Source: Sciscionella sediminilitoris (GTDB taxonomy: Bacteria > Actinomycetota > Actinomycetes > Mycobacteriales > Pseudonocardiaceae). Taken from it: a DNA stretch of 64,000 nt. Location of the stretch: positions 1 through 64,000 of the forward strand of contig NZ_JALM01000015.1 in assembly GCF_000737195.2 (NCBI RefSeq). The letters are read 5' to 3'. Under the pieces are notes generated by a model. That model did not search any database, had not been told where the DNA came from, and saw nothing but the letters and a program-made list of their open reading frames with translations. Within the stretch, counting starts at the first letter, position 1; every line of letters begins with the position of its first letter. The position numbers and the translations under genes are program-made. This document shows, one piece after another, positions 18,093 through 25,118 of the stretch.

Positions 18093-18259
18093 CTAGAGCA
18101 CGTCCGAGAACCCCATGTCCTGCTGCGCGGGGCCATATCGGCGCCTCGCGGCGTTGTCGTCAATCACCATAGCTGCCGCTATGGCTCAATCCTCCGCCTT
18201 GCGATGCATCCGATCTGACTCCCGCTCGCGACGGACGAGGGTCCTCGGACGCACTCTAG
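18093..18259. repeat. Structured intergenic repeat, copy 1
   Basis: A 117-bp core (18119-18235) is 113/117 identical to 22198-22314 with no gaps. It contains the small hairpin CCATAG..CTATGG. The core is flanked by an outer dyad: 18093-18114 pairs with 18238-18259 in 18 of 22 positions. All four mismatches are A-C on this strand and would be G-U on minus-strand RNA. It lies 30 bp upstream of moxR and would be in its 5' leader. It may be a mobile structured element or a conserved RNA; no reading frame is evident. Confidence 0.85.
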
Positions 18260-18304
18260 GCGCATCCGGGCGGTAAACACAGTGATCCGGACCGCAGTAC
18301 GCTG

Positions 18305-18351
18305 GACGGGCCGGGTGGGGGCAGCCGCTTTCTGCCCCCACCCGGCCCGTC
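18305..18351 (-). terminator. Long perfect hairpin terminator after the S1 gene
   Basis: GACGGGCCGGGTGGGGGCAG pairs perfectly over 20 bp with 18332-18351, loop CCGCTTT. It begins 2 bp beyond the S1-gene stop on the minus strand. No U-tract follows. Confidence 0.8.
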
Positions 18352-18353
18352 AC

Positions 18354-18602
18354 TCACGCCGGGGCGAGGCTACAGCGCTGCTGCTCGGCATCGATCGCCA
18401 GAATCCGTACCCGGCGCCGCTGGCCGGGGACCGATTCGGTATCGGACTCGACCGCGTGCAGCAAACCGTGCACTCCCGGTGCGATCTCGAGGAAAGCGCC
18501 GAACGGGACGACCGAGGCCACGGTCGCGTCCAGCACCGAACCGACCTCGTTCGCGGCCAGGAATTCCCGCCACGCTTGCTCGGCATCATTCGAGTGGGAC
18601 AT
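18354..18602 (-). CDS. Small S1-domain RNA-binding protein
   Basis: 82 aa, almost entirely one S1/OB fold (residues about 15-80: VGSVLDATVASVVPFGAFLEI, then GVHGLLHAV). Single S1 domains bind RNA non-specifically and occur in ribosome-associated and cold-adaptation factors. The start is the ATG at 18602 with AAAGGAGGTG seven nt upstream. That ribosome binding site is paired in a long hairpin (18608-18652), so translation is probably switched by RNA structure. A 20-bp terminator hairpin follows. Confidence 0.85.
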   Translation of the reverse strand: MSHSNDAEQAWREFLAANEVGSVLDATVASVVPFGAFLEIAPGVHGLLHAVESDTESVPGQRRRVRILAIDAEQQRCSLAPA

Positions 18603-18756
18603 GTATTCACCTCCTTTCGCATGTCGTGCATCGAATGCGCGAAAAGGAGGTGCGGCGGGCCTCTCGCCCGCGCCGCGGTCACGTAGTGACCGGGAATCCA
18701 ATCCGTGTGTGGCTCATGGCCGACCCGGTAATCACGAAAAGCGAGGCTAGCACAAC
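18603..18756 (-). promoter_or_regulatory. Structured 5' leader with Shine-Dalgarno-sequestering hairpin
   Basis: On the minus strand CACCTCCTTTTCGC pairs with GCGAAAGGAGGTG across 13 bp with one bulged T, burying the whole ribosome binding site of the S1 gene. The loop holds a second small stem, GCAT-TCG-ATGC. Upstream are two more stems: GGTCAC-TAC-GTGACC (18677-18691), and a GC-rich stem with a GAGAG loop. A 12-codon frame (18717-18679, MSHTRIGFPVTT) ends inside the GGTCAC stem but lacks a Shine-Dalgarno. The design resembles an RNA thermometer, riboswitch or autoregulated leader. Confidence 0.7.
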
Positions 18757-20379
18757 TCAGATGGCCGCGCGGGCGAGAATCGCTTCGGTGTCCGCCGCGG
18801 TCGGCAGCGTGCCGAAGGCGCCGCCCCAGTCGCCGCCGAGCCGGGTCGCGCAGAACGCGTCCGCGACCGCGGCATCTCCGGTGCGGTGCAGTTCGGCGCC
18901 CTGCAGCACGAGCGCCATCAGTTCCACGACCCGGCGCGCCCGGTACTCCACGTCCTCGAAATCGGAGAGTTCCTTGCGCAGCAGGGCGATCGCGTCGTCC
19001 AGCCGCGCATCCACTCCGGAGGCCTTTTCCACCTCGGCGAAATACGCCTCCACGGTCGCGGGCTGGCGGGCCATGGCACGCAGGGCATCGAGCGCGGCCA
19101 CGTTCCCGGAGCCTTCCCAGATCGAGGTCAGCGGGGCCTCCCGGTACAGCCGCGGCATTCCGGATTCCTCGACATAACCGTTGCCGCCCAGGCATTCCAG
19201 GGCCTCGCCCGCGTGCACCGGAGCGCGCTTGCACACCCAGTACTTGCTGATCGCGATCCCGATCCGGCGCAGCTCGGCCTCGTGTTCATCGGCACCGGCC
19301 CGGTCCACCGCTCCCGCGAGCCGCATCGTCACCAGGGTCGCGGCCTCCGCCTCGACCGCCAGGTCCGCGAGCACATTGCGCATCAGCGGAGCGTCGATGA
19401 GCAGGCCGCCGAAGGCGCTGCGGTGCTGCGCGTGATGCAGCGCCTGGGAGAGCCCGAGCCGCATCGCCGAGGCCGAACAGGTCAGGCAGTCCAGCCGGGT
19501 CATGTTCACCATCTTGATGATGGTGGCCACCCCGCGGCCCTGTTCCCCGATCGGCCAGCCGAGCGCGTTGTCGTACTCGATCTCCGAGGAGGCGTTGGAC
19601 TTGTTGCCCAGCTTGTCCTTGAGCCGCTGCAGATGCACGGTGTTACGGCTGCCGTCCGGCAGGATTTTCGGTACCAGGAAACAGCTCAGCCCGCCCGGTG
19701 CCACGGCGAGGGTGAGGAACACATCCGAGTTCGGCGCGGAGGTGAACCACTTGTGCCCGGTGAGCGCGAAACTCCCGTCCGCATTGGGCACCGCCTTCGT
19801 GGTGTTCGCCCGTACATCCGAGCCGCCCTGTTTCTCGGTCATCGACATCCCGGCGATCAGCGCGGATTTCTCCAGCGGCGCCCGCAGTTCCGGTTCGTAG
19901 ACCGGATTGCCGAGCAGCGGCTCGTACAGCGCCGCCAGCTCCGGTTCGGTGCGCAGCGCGGGAATGGCGGCGTAGGTCATGGAGATCGGGCACAGGTGCC
20001 CGGCATCGGCCTGGCACCACACGAACATCTTCGCCGAGCGGGCCACGTGCGCGCCGGGTTTCTCCTCTCGCCATGGCGCGGCGTGCAGGCCATGGCGCAC
20101 CGAGACGTCCATCAACTCGTGGTAGTACGGGTGGTACTCGACCTCGTCGATACGGTGCCCGTAGCGGTCGTGCGTGTGCAGCACCGGCGGTACCTTTTCC
20201 GCGACCCGGCCCCATTCCTGGGCCCGCGCGCTCCCGGCGAGGGTGCCCAGTTCGTGCAGCGCGTCCTGCGCCCATCCGGCCCCGTTCGCCCGCAGCCCGT
20301 CGAGCAGCGGCCGGTACGCGGCCACGTCGTGGCCCTGCAGCGGCGGGGCCTGGTTGGTCACCTCGTGTGTCGCGGGCAT
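18757..20379 (-). CDS. Acyl-CoA dehydrogenase, AidB-like
   Basis: 540-aa flavoprotein of the AidB branch of acyl-CoA dehydrogenases. Visible marks include ALIAGMSMTEKQGGSDVRANTT, the FAD-binding GHKWFTSAPNSDVF, and ECLGGNGYVEESGMPRLYREAPLTSIWEGSGN near residue 400. AidB binds FAD and DNA in E. coli and is part of the response to alkylation; actinobacterial relatives may be metabolic. A strong AGGAGGT precedes the ATG. It follows the methyltransferase gene by 19 bp, suggesting an operon. Confidence 0.9.
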   Translation of the reverse strand: MPATHEVTNQAPPLQGHDVAAYRPLLDGLRANGAGWAQDALHELGTLAGSARAQEWGRVAEKVPPVLHTHDRYGHRIDEVEYHPYYHELMDVSVRHGLHAAPWREEKPGAHVARSAKMFVWCQADAGHLCPISMTYAAIPALRTEPELAALYEPLLGNPVYEPELRAPLEKSALIAGMSMTEKQGGSDVRANTTKAVPNADGSFALTGHKWFTSAPNSDVFLTLAVAPGGLSCFLVPKILPDGSRNTVHLQRLKDKLGNKSNASSEIEYDNALGWPIGEQGRGVATIIKMVNMTRLDCLTCSASAMRLGLSQALHHAQHRSAFGGLLIDAPLMRNVLADLAVEAEAATLVTMRLAGAVDRAGADEHEAELRRIGIAISKYWVCKRAPVHAGEALECLGGNGYVEESGMPRLYREAPLTSIWEGSGNVAALDALRAMARQPATVEAYFAEVEKASGVDARLDDAIALLRKELSDFEDVEYRARRVVELMALVLQGAELHRTGDAAVADAFCATRLGGDWGGAFGTLPTAADTEAILARAAI

Positions 20380-20398
20380 GGTTACCTCCTGGGCGAAG

Positions 20399-21043
20399 TC
20401 AGTCCCGGCACGCCGTGCCGAGAATGATGGGGCGCACGGTCGGCATACCGAGCGGCATCCTGCCGTGTTCGAGAAGTTCCACCGTCAGCGGGGAATCGAA
20501 GAGCAACCGCTCGGTGCGCCGGTTCGGATGACAGCCCGCGCCGAAGAACCGGTGCGGGCGCTCGACGGCGTCCTGCAGGTGACCGAGCAGCGTGCCCGGT
20601 CCCGCGTGCACGTGTTCCAGGAACAGGTACCTGCCACCCGGCGCGAGCACCCTGGCGAACTCGGCGAGCGCCGCACGCGGATCCGGGACCGTGCAGAGCA
20701 CATAGCTGGCGACGATCGTGTCGAACGCACCGTCCGCGAAGGGCAGCTCCTCGGCGCTGGAGTCCAGGATCCGCCATGCGGCCGCCGCCGGCGGGTCGGC
20801 CGCGAGCCTGCGCTGCAATCGCTTGCGCATCGGCGCGCTCGGCTCCGAGACGGTCAGTTCGCTGACCGCGGCCGGATAGTAGGGCAGGTTGAACCCGTTC
20901 CCGGCGCCGATCTCCAGCGTCCGCCCGCTCGCCTGGCCGATGAGCTGCTCGCGGATCCGGCCCTGACCGGCGCGTTCCGCGGCGCCGAGCACGATGGGGT
21001 AAACGGCGCTGAATATCCGCTCGTTCAGCCCTGCATCGCGCAT
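20399..21043 (-). CDS. Class I SAM-dependent methyltransferase
   Basis: 214 aa. The SAM-binding motif I is LEIGAGNGFNLPYYP near residue 43, followed by the acidic loop VSEPS and FDTIVASYVLCTVPDP. The pattern resembles METTL7/phospholipid-type methyltransferases, in which the substrate is often a lipid or thiol. The substrate here is unknown. It is the first gene of a probable pair with the AidB-like dehydrogenase. Confidence 0.88.
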   Translation of the reverse strand: MRDAGLNERIFSAVYPIVLGAAERAGQGRIREQLIGQASGRTLEIGAGNGFNLPYYPAAVSELTVSEPSAPMRKRLQRRLAADPPAAAAWRILDSSAEELPFADGAFDTIVASYVLCTVPDPRAALAEFARVLAPGGRYLFLEHVHAGPGTLLGHLQDAVERPHRFFGAGCHPNRRTERLLFDSPLTVELLEHGRMPLGMPTVRPIILGTACRD

Positions 21044-21067
21044 AGGCCGACCCTACCAGACAGTAAC

Positions 21068-21589
21068 CTAGCTGAACTCCCTCAATTCGCGGCCATCACG
21101 CAGCGTGAACGCCCACCAGGCGAGCCGGTCGAGCATCACCTCGGCGGCTTCCTCGAGCGGTTTCGGCTCCACCGGTGAACCGTCCGCGTCGAACTGCGCG
21201 TAGACGTCCGCGATGCTCACCGAATCGCGGACGGTCATCGCGTGCAACTCGGCGAACACCAGCCGCAGCCCCTCGACCGCGCGCAGCCCGCCCGAGATAC
21301 CGCCATAGCTGACGAAGCCGACCGGTTTCGCATGCCAGGGCGCGAAAACCGCGTCGATCGCGTCCTTGAGCGGACCCGGATAGGCGTGGTTGTACTCCGG
21401 GGTGACCACCACGACAGCATCGGCGGCATCGATGCGCTCCGCGAGCACGGGCCCCGAGGCCAGATCGATCAGGTCCAGCTCCACCTCCGGGCGCGCGTCC
21501 GCCCGCTGCGCGAACCACCGCGCCACGACCGGGCCGAACCTGCCCTCGCGCACACTGCCGATCAGTACGGCGAGCCGATACGTTTCCAT
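21068..21589 (-). CDS. NADPH-dependent FMN reductase
   Basis: 173-aa flavodoxin-fold protein. The FMN phosphate loop is GSVREGRFGP near residue 11, and VVTPEYNHAYPGPLKDAIDAV and FVSYGGISGGLRAVE complete the family pattern. It probably reduces FMN or quinones with NADPH. Its promoter has a 19-bp spacer with a central dyad, the architecture activated by MerR/SoxR regulators, and the soxR-like gene diverges from it. It is therefore the likely SoxR target, with a role in redox-cycling stress. Confidence 0.92.
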   Translation of the reverse strand: METYRLAVLIGSVREGRFGPVVARWFAQRADARPEVELDLIDLASGPVLAERIDAADAVVVVTPEYNHAYPGPLKDAIDAVFAPWHAKPVGFVSYGGISGGLRAVEGLRLVFAELHAMTVRDSVSIADVYAQFDADGSPVEPKPLEEAAEVMLDRLAWWAFTLRDGRELREFS

Positions 21590-21624
21590 GACTGCACTCC
21601 TTGATCTCGACCTTGTCGCAGCGA

Positions 21625-21655
21625 ACGATAAAACCTTAATAAAGGTTCAGGTCAA
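21625..21655 (-). promoter_or_regulatory. MerR/SoxR-type promoter of the FMN reductase
   Basis: On the minus strand TTGACC (21655-21650) and TATCGT (21630-21625) are separated by exactly 19 bp. Between them lies the perfect dyad AACCTT-AATA-AAGGTT (21632-21647). Over-long 19-bp spacers with a central operator are the hallmark of promoters untwisted by MerR-family activators. Confidence 0.8.
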
Positions 21656-21718
21656 TGTTTTGGCGTCATCGGGTTCGATCGGCTAACCTCAAGTATTATT
21701 CAGGAAGGAGGGAGCCGG

Positions 21719-22174
21719 ATGAACCAGGTTCCGTGGGACGCCAAGGAACTCAGTGTCGGCCAGGTCTCCGAACGCAGTGGGGTGGCGATCTCCGCGCTGC
21801 ATTTCTACGAGCGGCAGAATCTGATCCACAGCAGGCGGACCTCCGGAAACCAGCGCCGCTATCCCCGGGAAACCCTGCGCCGCATCGCGTTCATCCGCAT
21901 CGCCCAGCGCGTCGGGGTGCCGCTGGCCAGCATCGCCGAGTACCTTTCCCAGCTGCCCAACGACCACGCTCCCTCGCGCGCCGACTGGAAACGCGTCACC
22001 CGCCTGTACCAGAACGAGATCGACGAGCGCATTCACCGGCTGCAGCAGCTGCGCGACGAGTTCACCGAATGTATCGGCTGCGGCTGCCTTTCCATCGGCA
22101 GCTGCAAGCTCGCCAATCCCTACGACACCCTCGCCGAACACGGACCGGGTCCGCGCCGGCTGCTGGAGAACTAA
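21719..22174 (+). CDS. soxR: Redox-sensitive MerR-family activator SoxR
   Basis: 151 aa. The N-terminal winged helix (SVGQVSERSGVAISALHFYE, residues about 11-30) is followed by a dimerisation helix and the four-cysteine cluster CIGCGCLSIGSC near residue 118 that binds [2Fe-2S] in SoxR. In actinomycetes SoxR senses redox-active compounds and controls small reductases and monooxygenases rather than soxS. AGGAAGGAGGG precedes the ATG. It diverges from the FMN reductase. Its stop codon TAA is also the start of repeat copy 2. Confidence 0.95.
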   Translation: MNQVPWDAKELSVGQVSERSGVAISALHFYERQNLIHSRRTSGNQRRYPRETLRRIAFIRIAQRVGVPLASIAEYLSQLPNDHAPSRADWKRVTRLYQNEIDERIHRLQQLRDEFTECIGCGCLSIGSCKLANPYDTLAEHGPGPRRLLEN

Positions 22175-22335
22175 GAGCTCATTGCACAATGACGCCACCT
22201 GCTGCGCGGGGCCAGATCGGCGCCTCGCTGCGTTGTCGTCAATCACCATAGCTGCCGCTATGGCTCAATCCTCCGCCTTGCGATGCATCCGATCTGATCC
22301 CCGCTCGCGACGGAGGTCATTATGCAACGAACTCT
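22174..22335. repeat. Structured intergenic repeat, copy 2
   Basis: The 117-bp core (22198-22314) matches copy 1 at 113 positions. The outer dyad is 22174-22193 against 22316-22335: 17 Watson-Crick pairs of 20. The other three are A-C here and G-U on minus-strand RNA. The outer sequence differs from copy 1 but keeps pairing, and both outer ends read AGAG/CTCT. The inner core can form GCGGGG/CCCCGC, CAGATCGG/CCGATCTG and a 7-bp hairpin with GGCA loop on the minus strand. It fills exactly the space between the convergent soxR and hxlR stop codons. Confidence 0.85.
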
Positions 22336-22663
22336 AATCCAGGGACCGCGCCCAGCGGTCCGCCCAGTCCACGAGCGGGGACAGCGCCTGATAGGCCCCA
22401 TCGCCGAGCTCGGTGAGCCGGTAGCGGCTGTCCGGCAGCTGATGGATCAGCCCGGCCTCGAGCAGTTCGGTGAGCCGCTGACGCAGCACGCTCGAGGACA
22501 TCCCGTCACAGCGCGCCTGCAAGGGCCGGAAGCCGAGCTCACCCTCGCGCAGTTCCCAGATGATGCGCAGCGCCCAGCGGCGGCCGAACAGATCCAGTGC
22601 GGCCATGAGCGGGCGGCCGGTCGTCGATCCGCGTACCGGCTTGCCTGGCTGCGGCGTCGCCAT
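22334..22663 (-). CDS. HxlR-family winged-helix regulator
   Basis: 109 aa. The MarR/HxlR fold is clear: ALDLFGRRWALRIIWELREG, FRPLQARCDGMSSSVLRQRLTELLEAGLI, then YRLTELGDGAYQALSPLVDWADRWA. The ATG at 22663 lacks a good Shine-Dalgarno; an in-frame GTG at 22708 would give 124 aa and also reads plausibly. It diverges from the nitronate monooxygenase gene and likely controls it. Confidence 0.88.
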   Translation of the reverse strand: MATPQPGKPVRGSTTGRPLMAALDLFGRRWALRIIWELREGELGFRPLQARCDGMSSSVLRQRLTELLEAGLIHQLPDSRYRLTELGDGAYQALSPLVDWADRWARSLD

Positions 22664-22756
22664 CGAAGGGATCACACCCCGCTCGGTTGCTGCTTCGGAT
22701 TCAGACACGCTAGCATCGCGTCCTACTGCTTCGATTTCCGAAACACGGTGATACGC

Positions 22757-23752
22757 ATGAGTGAGCTGGAGACACCGGTCTGCGCACTGCTCGGGATCCG
22801 GGAACCGGTCGTACAGGCCCCGATCGGTTCGGCGGCCTCCCCGGAACTGGCCGCGGCGGTCAGCGCGGCTGGCGGGCTCGGCATGCTGGCCCTGACCTGG
22901 GTGAACGGCAGCGAGGCCGGGGAACGGATCCGGCGGGTGCGGCAGCTGACCACGGGGGTCTTCGGGGTGAACCTGGTGCTGGATTTCCCGGTCGAGGAGG
23001 TGCTGGAGGTCTGCCTCGGCGAAGGGGTTCCGGTCATCTCCACGTTCTGGGGCGATCCGGCGCCGCTGACCGAACGCGTGCACGCCGCGGGGGCGCTGCA
23101 CCTGCACACGGTCGGCGATGTGACCGAGGCGCGGCAGGCCGTGGACGCGGGTGTCGACGTGCTCGTGGCGCAGGGCTGGGAAGCGGGCGGGCATGTGCGC
23201 GGCGAGGTGAGCACCATGGCCCTGGTCCCCGCGGTGGTGGACGTGGCCGGTGCGGTTCCGGTGCTCGCCGCGGGCGGGATCGGGGACGGTCGCGGGCTCG
23301 CGGCGGCGCTCATGCTCGGCGCCCAGGGCGGCTGGCTCGGCACCCGGTTCCTCACCGCGCACGAGGCGGACACCCATGCGCTGTACCGGGACCGGATCCG
23401 CACCGCCGCGGTGACCGACACCGTGCACACCCACTGTTTCGACGGCGGCTGGCCCGCGGCGGCGCATCGGACCCTGCGCAATTCCACCGTCACCGAATGG
23501 CGGCGCGCCGGATGCCCCGCAGGGGAGCAGCGGCCGGGCGCGGGGACCGTGGTCGCGGTGGATCGCGCGGGCCGCGAACATCTGCGCTACGCGGACATGA
23601 TCCCGACCGCGGGCGCACAGGGCGAACTCGAGGCGCTCGCCATGTACGCGGGCCAGTCCGCCGGACTCGTGCACACCGAGGAACCCGCGGCCCGGATCCT
23701 CAGCGCACTCGTCCGGCAGGCACGCGAAACCCTCGCCGGGGCACCGCGATGA
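22757..23752 (+). CDS. Nitronate monooxygenase / 2-nitropropane dioxygenase-like FMN protein
   Basis: 331-aa TIM-barrel flavoprotein. Family marks include VVQAPIGSAASPELAAAVSAAGGLGML, QGWEAGGHVRGEVSTMALVPAVVD near residue 140 and the phosphate-binding AAGGIGDGRGLAAALMLGAQGGWLGTRFL. Such enzymes oxidise nitronates, or act as enoyl reductase-like FMN proteins. The frame is open upstream but the ATG at 22757 is the natural start. It overlaps the next gene by 4 bp. Confidence 0.88.
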   Translation: MSELETPVCALLGIREPVVQAPIGSAASPELAAAVSAAGGLGMLALTWVNGSEAGERIRRVRQLTTGVFGVNLVLDFPVEEVLEVCLGEGVPVISTFWGDPAPLTERVHAAGALHLHTVGDVTEARQAVDAGVDVLVAQGWEAGGHVRGEVSTMALVPAVVDVAGAVPVLAAGGIGDGRGLAAALMLGAQGGWLGTRFLTAHEADTHALYRDRIRTAAVTDTVHTHCFDGGWPAAAHRTLRNSTVTEWRRAGCPAGEQRPGAGTVVAVDRAGREHLRYADMIPTAGAQGELEALAMYAGQSAGLVHTEEPAARILSALVRQARETLAGAPR

Positions 23753-24108
23753 GCGCGCGCGAATACGCCATGGCTCTGGCGGCCCACGACACCGAGCGGA
23801 TACTTCCCATGCTCGGCATGGACATCGTGTTCCGCAGCCCGTTCAGCACCTGGGGAGCCGAGGCGATCACCCACGTCTACCGCGCGCGGGCGGCGGTGTT
23901 CGACCGGCTCACCGTGGACGCGGTGCTCGGCGAGGCGCCACGGTCCGCTCTGCTCTGGCACGCGCGGCTCGGCGGAACCACGGTCGAGGCAAGCGAAATC
24001 CTCACCTTCGGTGCGACCGCGATCGAACGGGTCGACGTCTTCCTGCGCCCCGCCGAGGTGCTCGATCCGGTGTTCCGCGCCATGCGCCGCGCCTGGCCGG
24101 CGCGCTAA
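23749..24108 (+). CDS. Nuclear transport factor 2/SnoaL-like small protein
   Basis: 119-aa protein with the cone-shaped NTF2-like pattern: N-terminal helices (REYAMALAAHDTERILPMLG), DIVFRSPFSTWGAEAITHVY, and alternating strands to the end. Relatives bind or isomerise small hydrophobic ligands. Its ATG overlaps the nitronate monooxygenase stop (ATGA), so it is coupled to it. Its TAA overlaps the stop of the convergent LLM gene in the string CTAA. Confidence 0.75.
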   Translation: MSAREYAMALAAHDTERILPMLGMDIVFRSPFSTWGAEAITHVYRARAAVFDRLTVDAVLGEAPRSALLWHARLGGTTVEASEILTFGATAIERVDVFLRPAEVLDPVFRAMRRAWPAR

Positions 24109-25025
24109 CCGCGCAGTGCGCCGAGCGCGGCCAGCGTCCGGGAACGCGTCTGCTCGCCGAGCAGTTCGGTCGAGGAGAACACCACCTCGGTGGCCCCGGC
24201 ATCGAAGTACCGGCGCACCTGCTCGCGCAGCACCGCCTCGTCCCCGAGCACCGCGAGCTCGCCGGCCCGTTCGGCGCCGGAGAGCCCGATCGCCCTGCGA
24301 TACGAGGGAATCCGTTCGTACCAGGAAAGGTGCTCGGCGAACACCTCCCGCGCACTGTCCACATCGGAGGTGAGCGCGCCGGGAACCACGGCAACCACCC
24401 GCGGATCCGGGCGACCGGCCCGCTGCGCGGCGCGCGCGAGCTGCGGGACGATGTGGTCCCCGAGCGCGCGCGGACCGGCGAGCAGCGGAACGGTTCCGTC
24501 CGCGAGTTCCCCGGTGACCTCGAGCGCCTGCGGACCCATCGCGGCGACCAGCACCGGCACGGATTCGCCGCCGGGCATCGTGCTGGCCCACGGCGCGGCC
24601 GCGGTCACCAGTTCGCCGTGGTGCTCCTGTCCGGCGAAGGCCGCGCGCAGTGCGGTGAGGTATTCCCGGAGCACGGCGACCGGGCGGGCGTACTCGATTC
24701 CGTAGGCGCCCTCGACGATTTCCTTGGCCCCGAGCGCGAGGGCGAGGTGATAGCGGCCGTGCGTGGCGGCCTGCGCGGTCTGCGCCGAAGCGGCCACGGT
24801 CAGCGGATGCCTGCCGAAAATCGGGATCGCCGAGGTCCCCAGTTCCAGTTCCGGGACCGCGCGCCCGACCAGTCCGGCGAGCGCGGGCGAATCCCAGTCG
24901 AATCGCTGACCGAGCCAGGCGGTGCGCAGCCCGGCGTCCGCGGCCTCCCTTGCCGTCTCGATGGTGGCGTCCACGGCGTTCGCGGCCGTGTCCCCGGCAT
25001 TGGTGAGCGTCACTCCGATCCGCAT
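24105..25025 (-). CDS. LLM-class F420-dependent oxidoreductase
   Basis: About 305-aa TIM-barrel protein of the luciferase-like superfamily. It begins MRIGVTLTNAGD, with ELGTSAIPIFGRHPLTVAASAQTAQAATHGRYHLALALGA as the characteristic mid-region and PVLVAAMGPQALEVTGELADG in the cofactor half. In actinomycetes most such proteins use F420. The substrate is unknown. I prefer the ATG at 25025; an upstream in-frame GTG at 25070 adds residues not typical of the family. Confidence 0.88.
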   Translation of the reverse strand: MRIGVTLTNAGDTAANAVDATIETAREAADAGLRTAWLGQRFDWDSPALAGLVGRAVPELELGTSAIPIFGRHPLTVAASAQTAQAATHGRYHLALALGAKEIVEGAYGIEYARPVAVLREYLTALRAAFAGQEHHGELVTAAAPWASTMPGGESVPVLVAAMGPQALEVTGELADGTVPLLAGPRALGDHIVPQLARAAQRAGRPDPRVVAVVPGALTSDVDSAREVFAEHLSWYERIPSYRRAIGLSGAERAGELAVLGDEAVLREQVRRYFDAGATEVVFSSTELLGEQTRSRTLAALGALRG

Positions 25026-25080
25026 ACCGGCCACAAGTTCCGGCACAGCTTGGGATATTCCCCTTCCCACGCAATGGAAT

Positions 25081-25118
25081 CAGCTCACGGCAGGGGGATC
25101 AGCTCACGGCAGGGGGAT
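25081..25118. repeat. 19-bp perfect tandem duplication
   Basis: CAGCTCACGGCAGGGGGAT occurs twice head to tail (25081-25099, 25100-25118) at the 3' end of the LysR gene. It looks like a recent slippage duplication covering the stop codon region. Confidence 0.9.

Noticed and set aside
18679-18717. Twelve-codon frame MSHTRIGFPVTT in the S1 leader as a regulatory peptide
   Set aside because: No Shine-Dalgarno and no clear -10 box at leaderless spacing. It ends inside a stem, which is suggestive, but not enough to call a gene.
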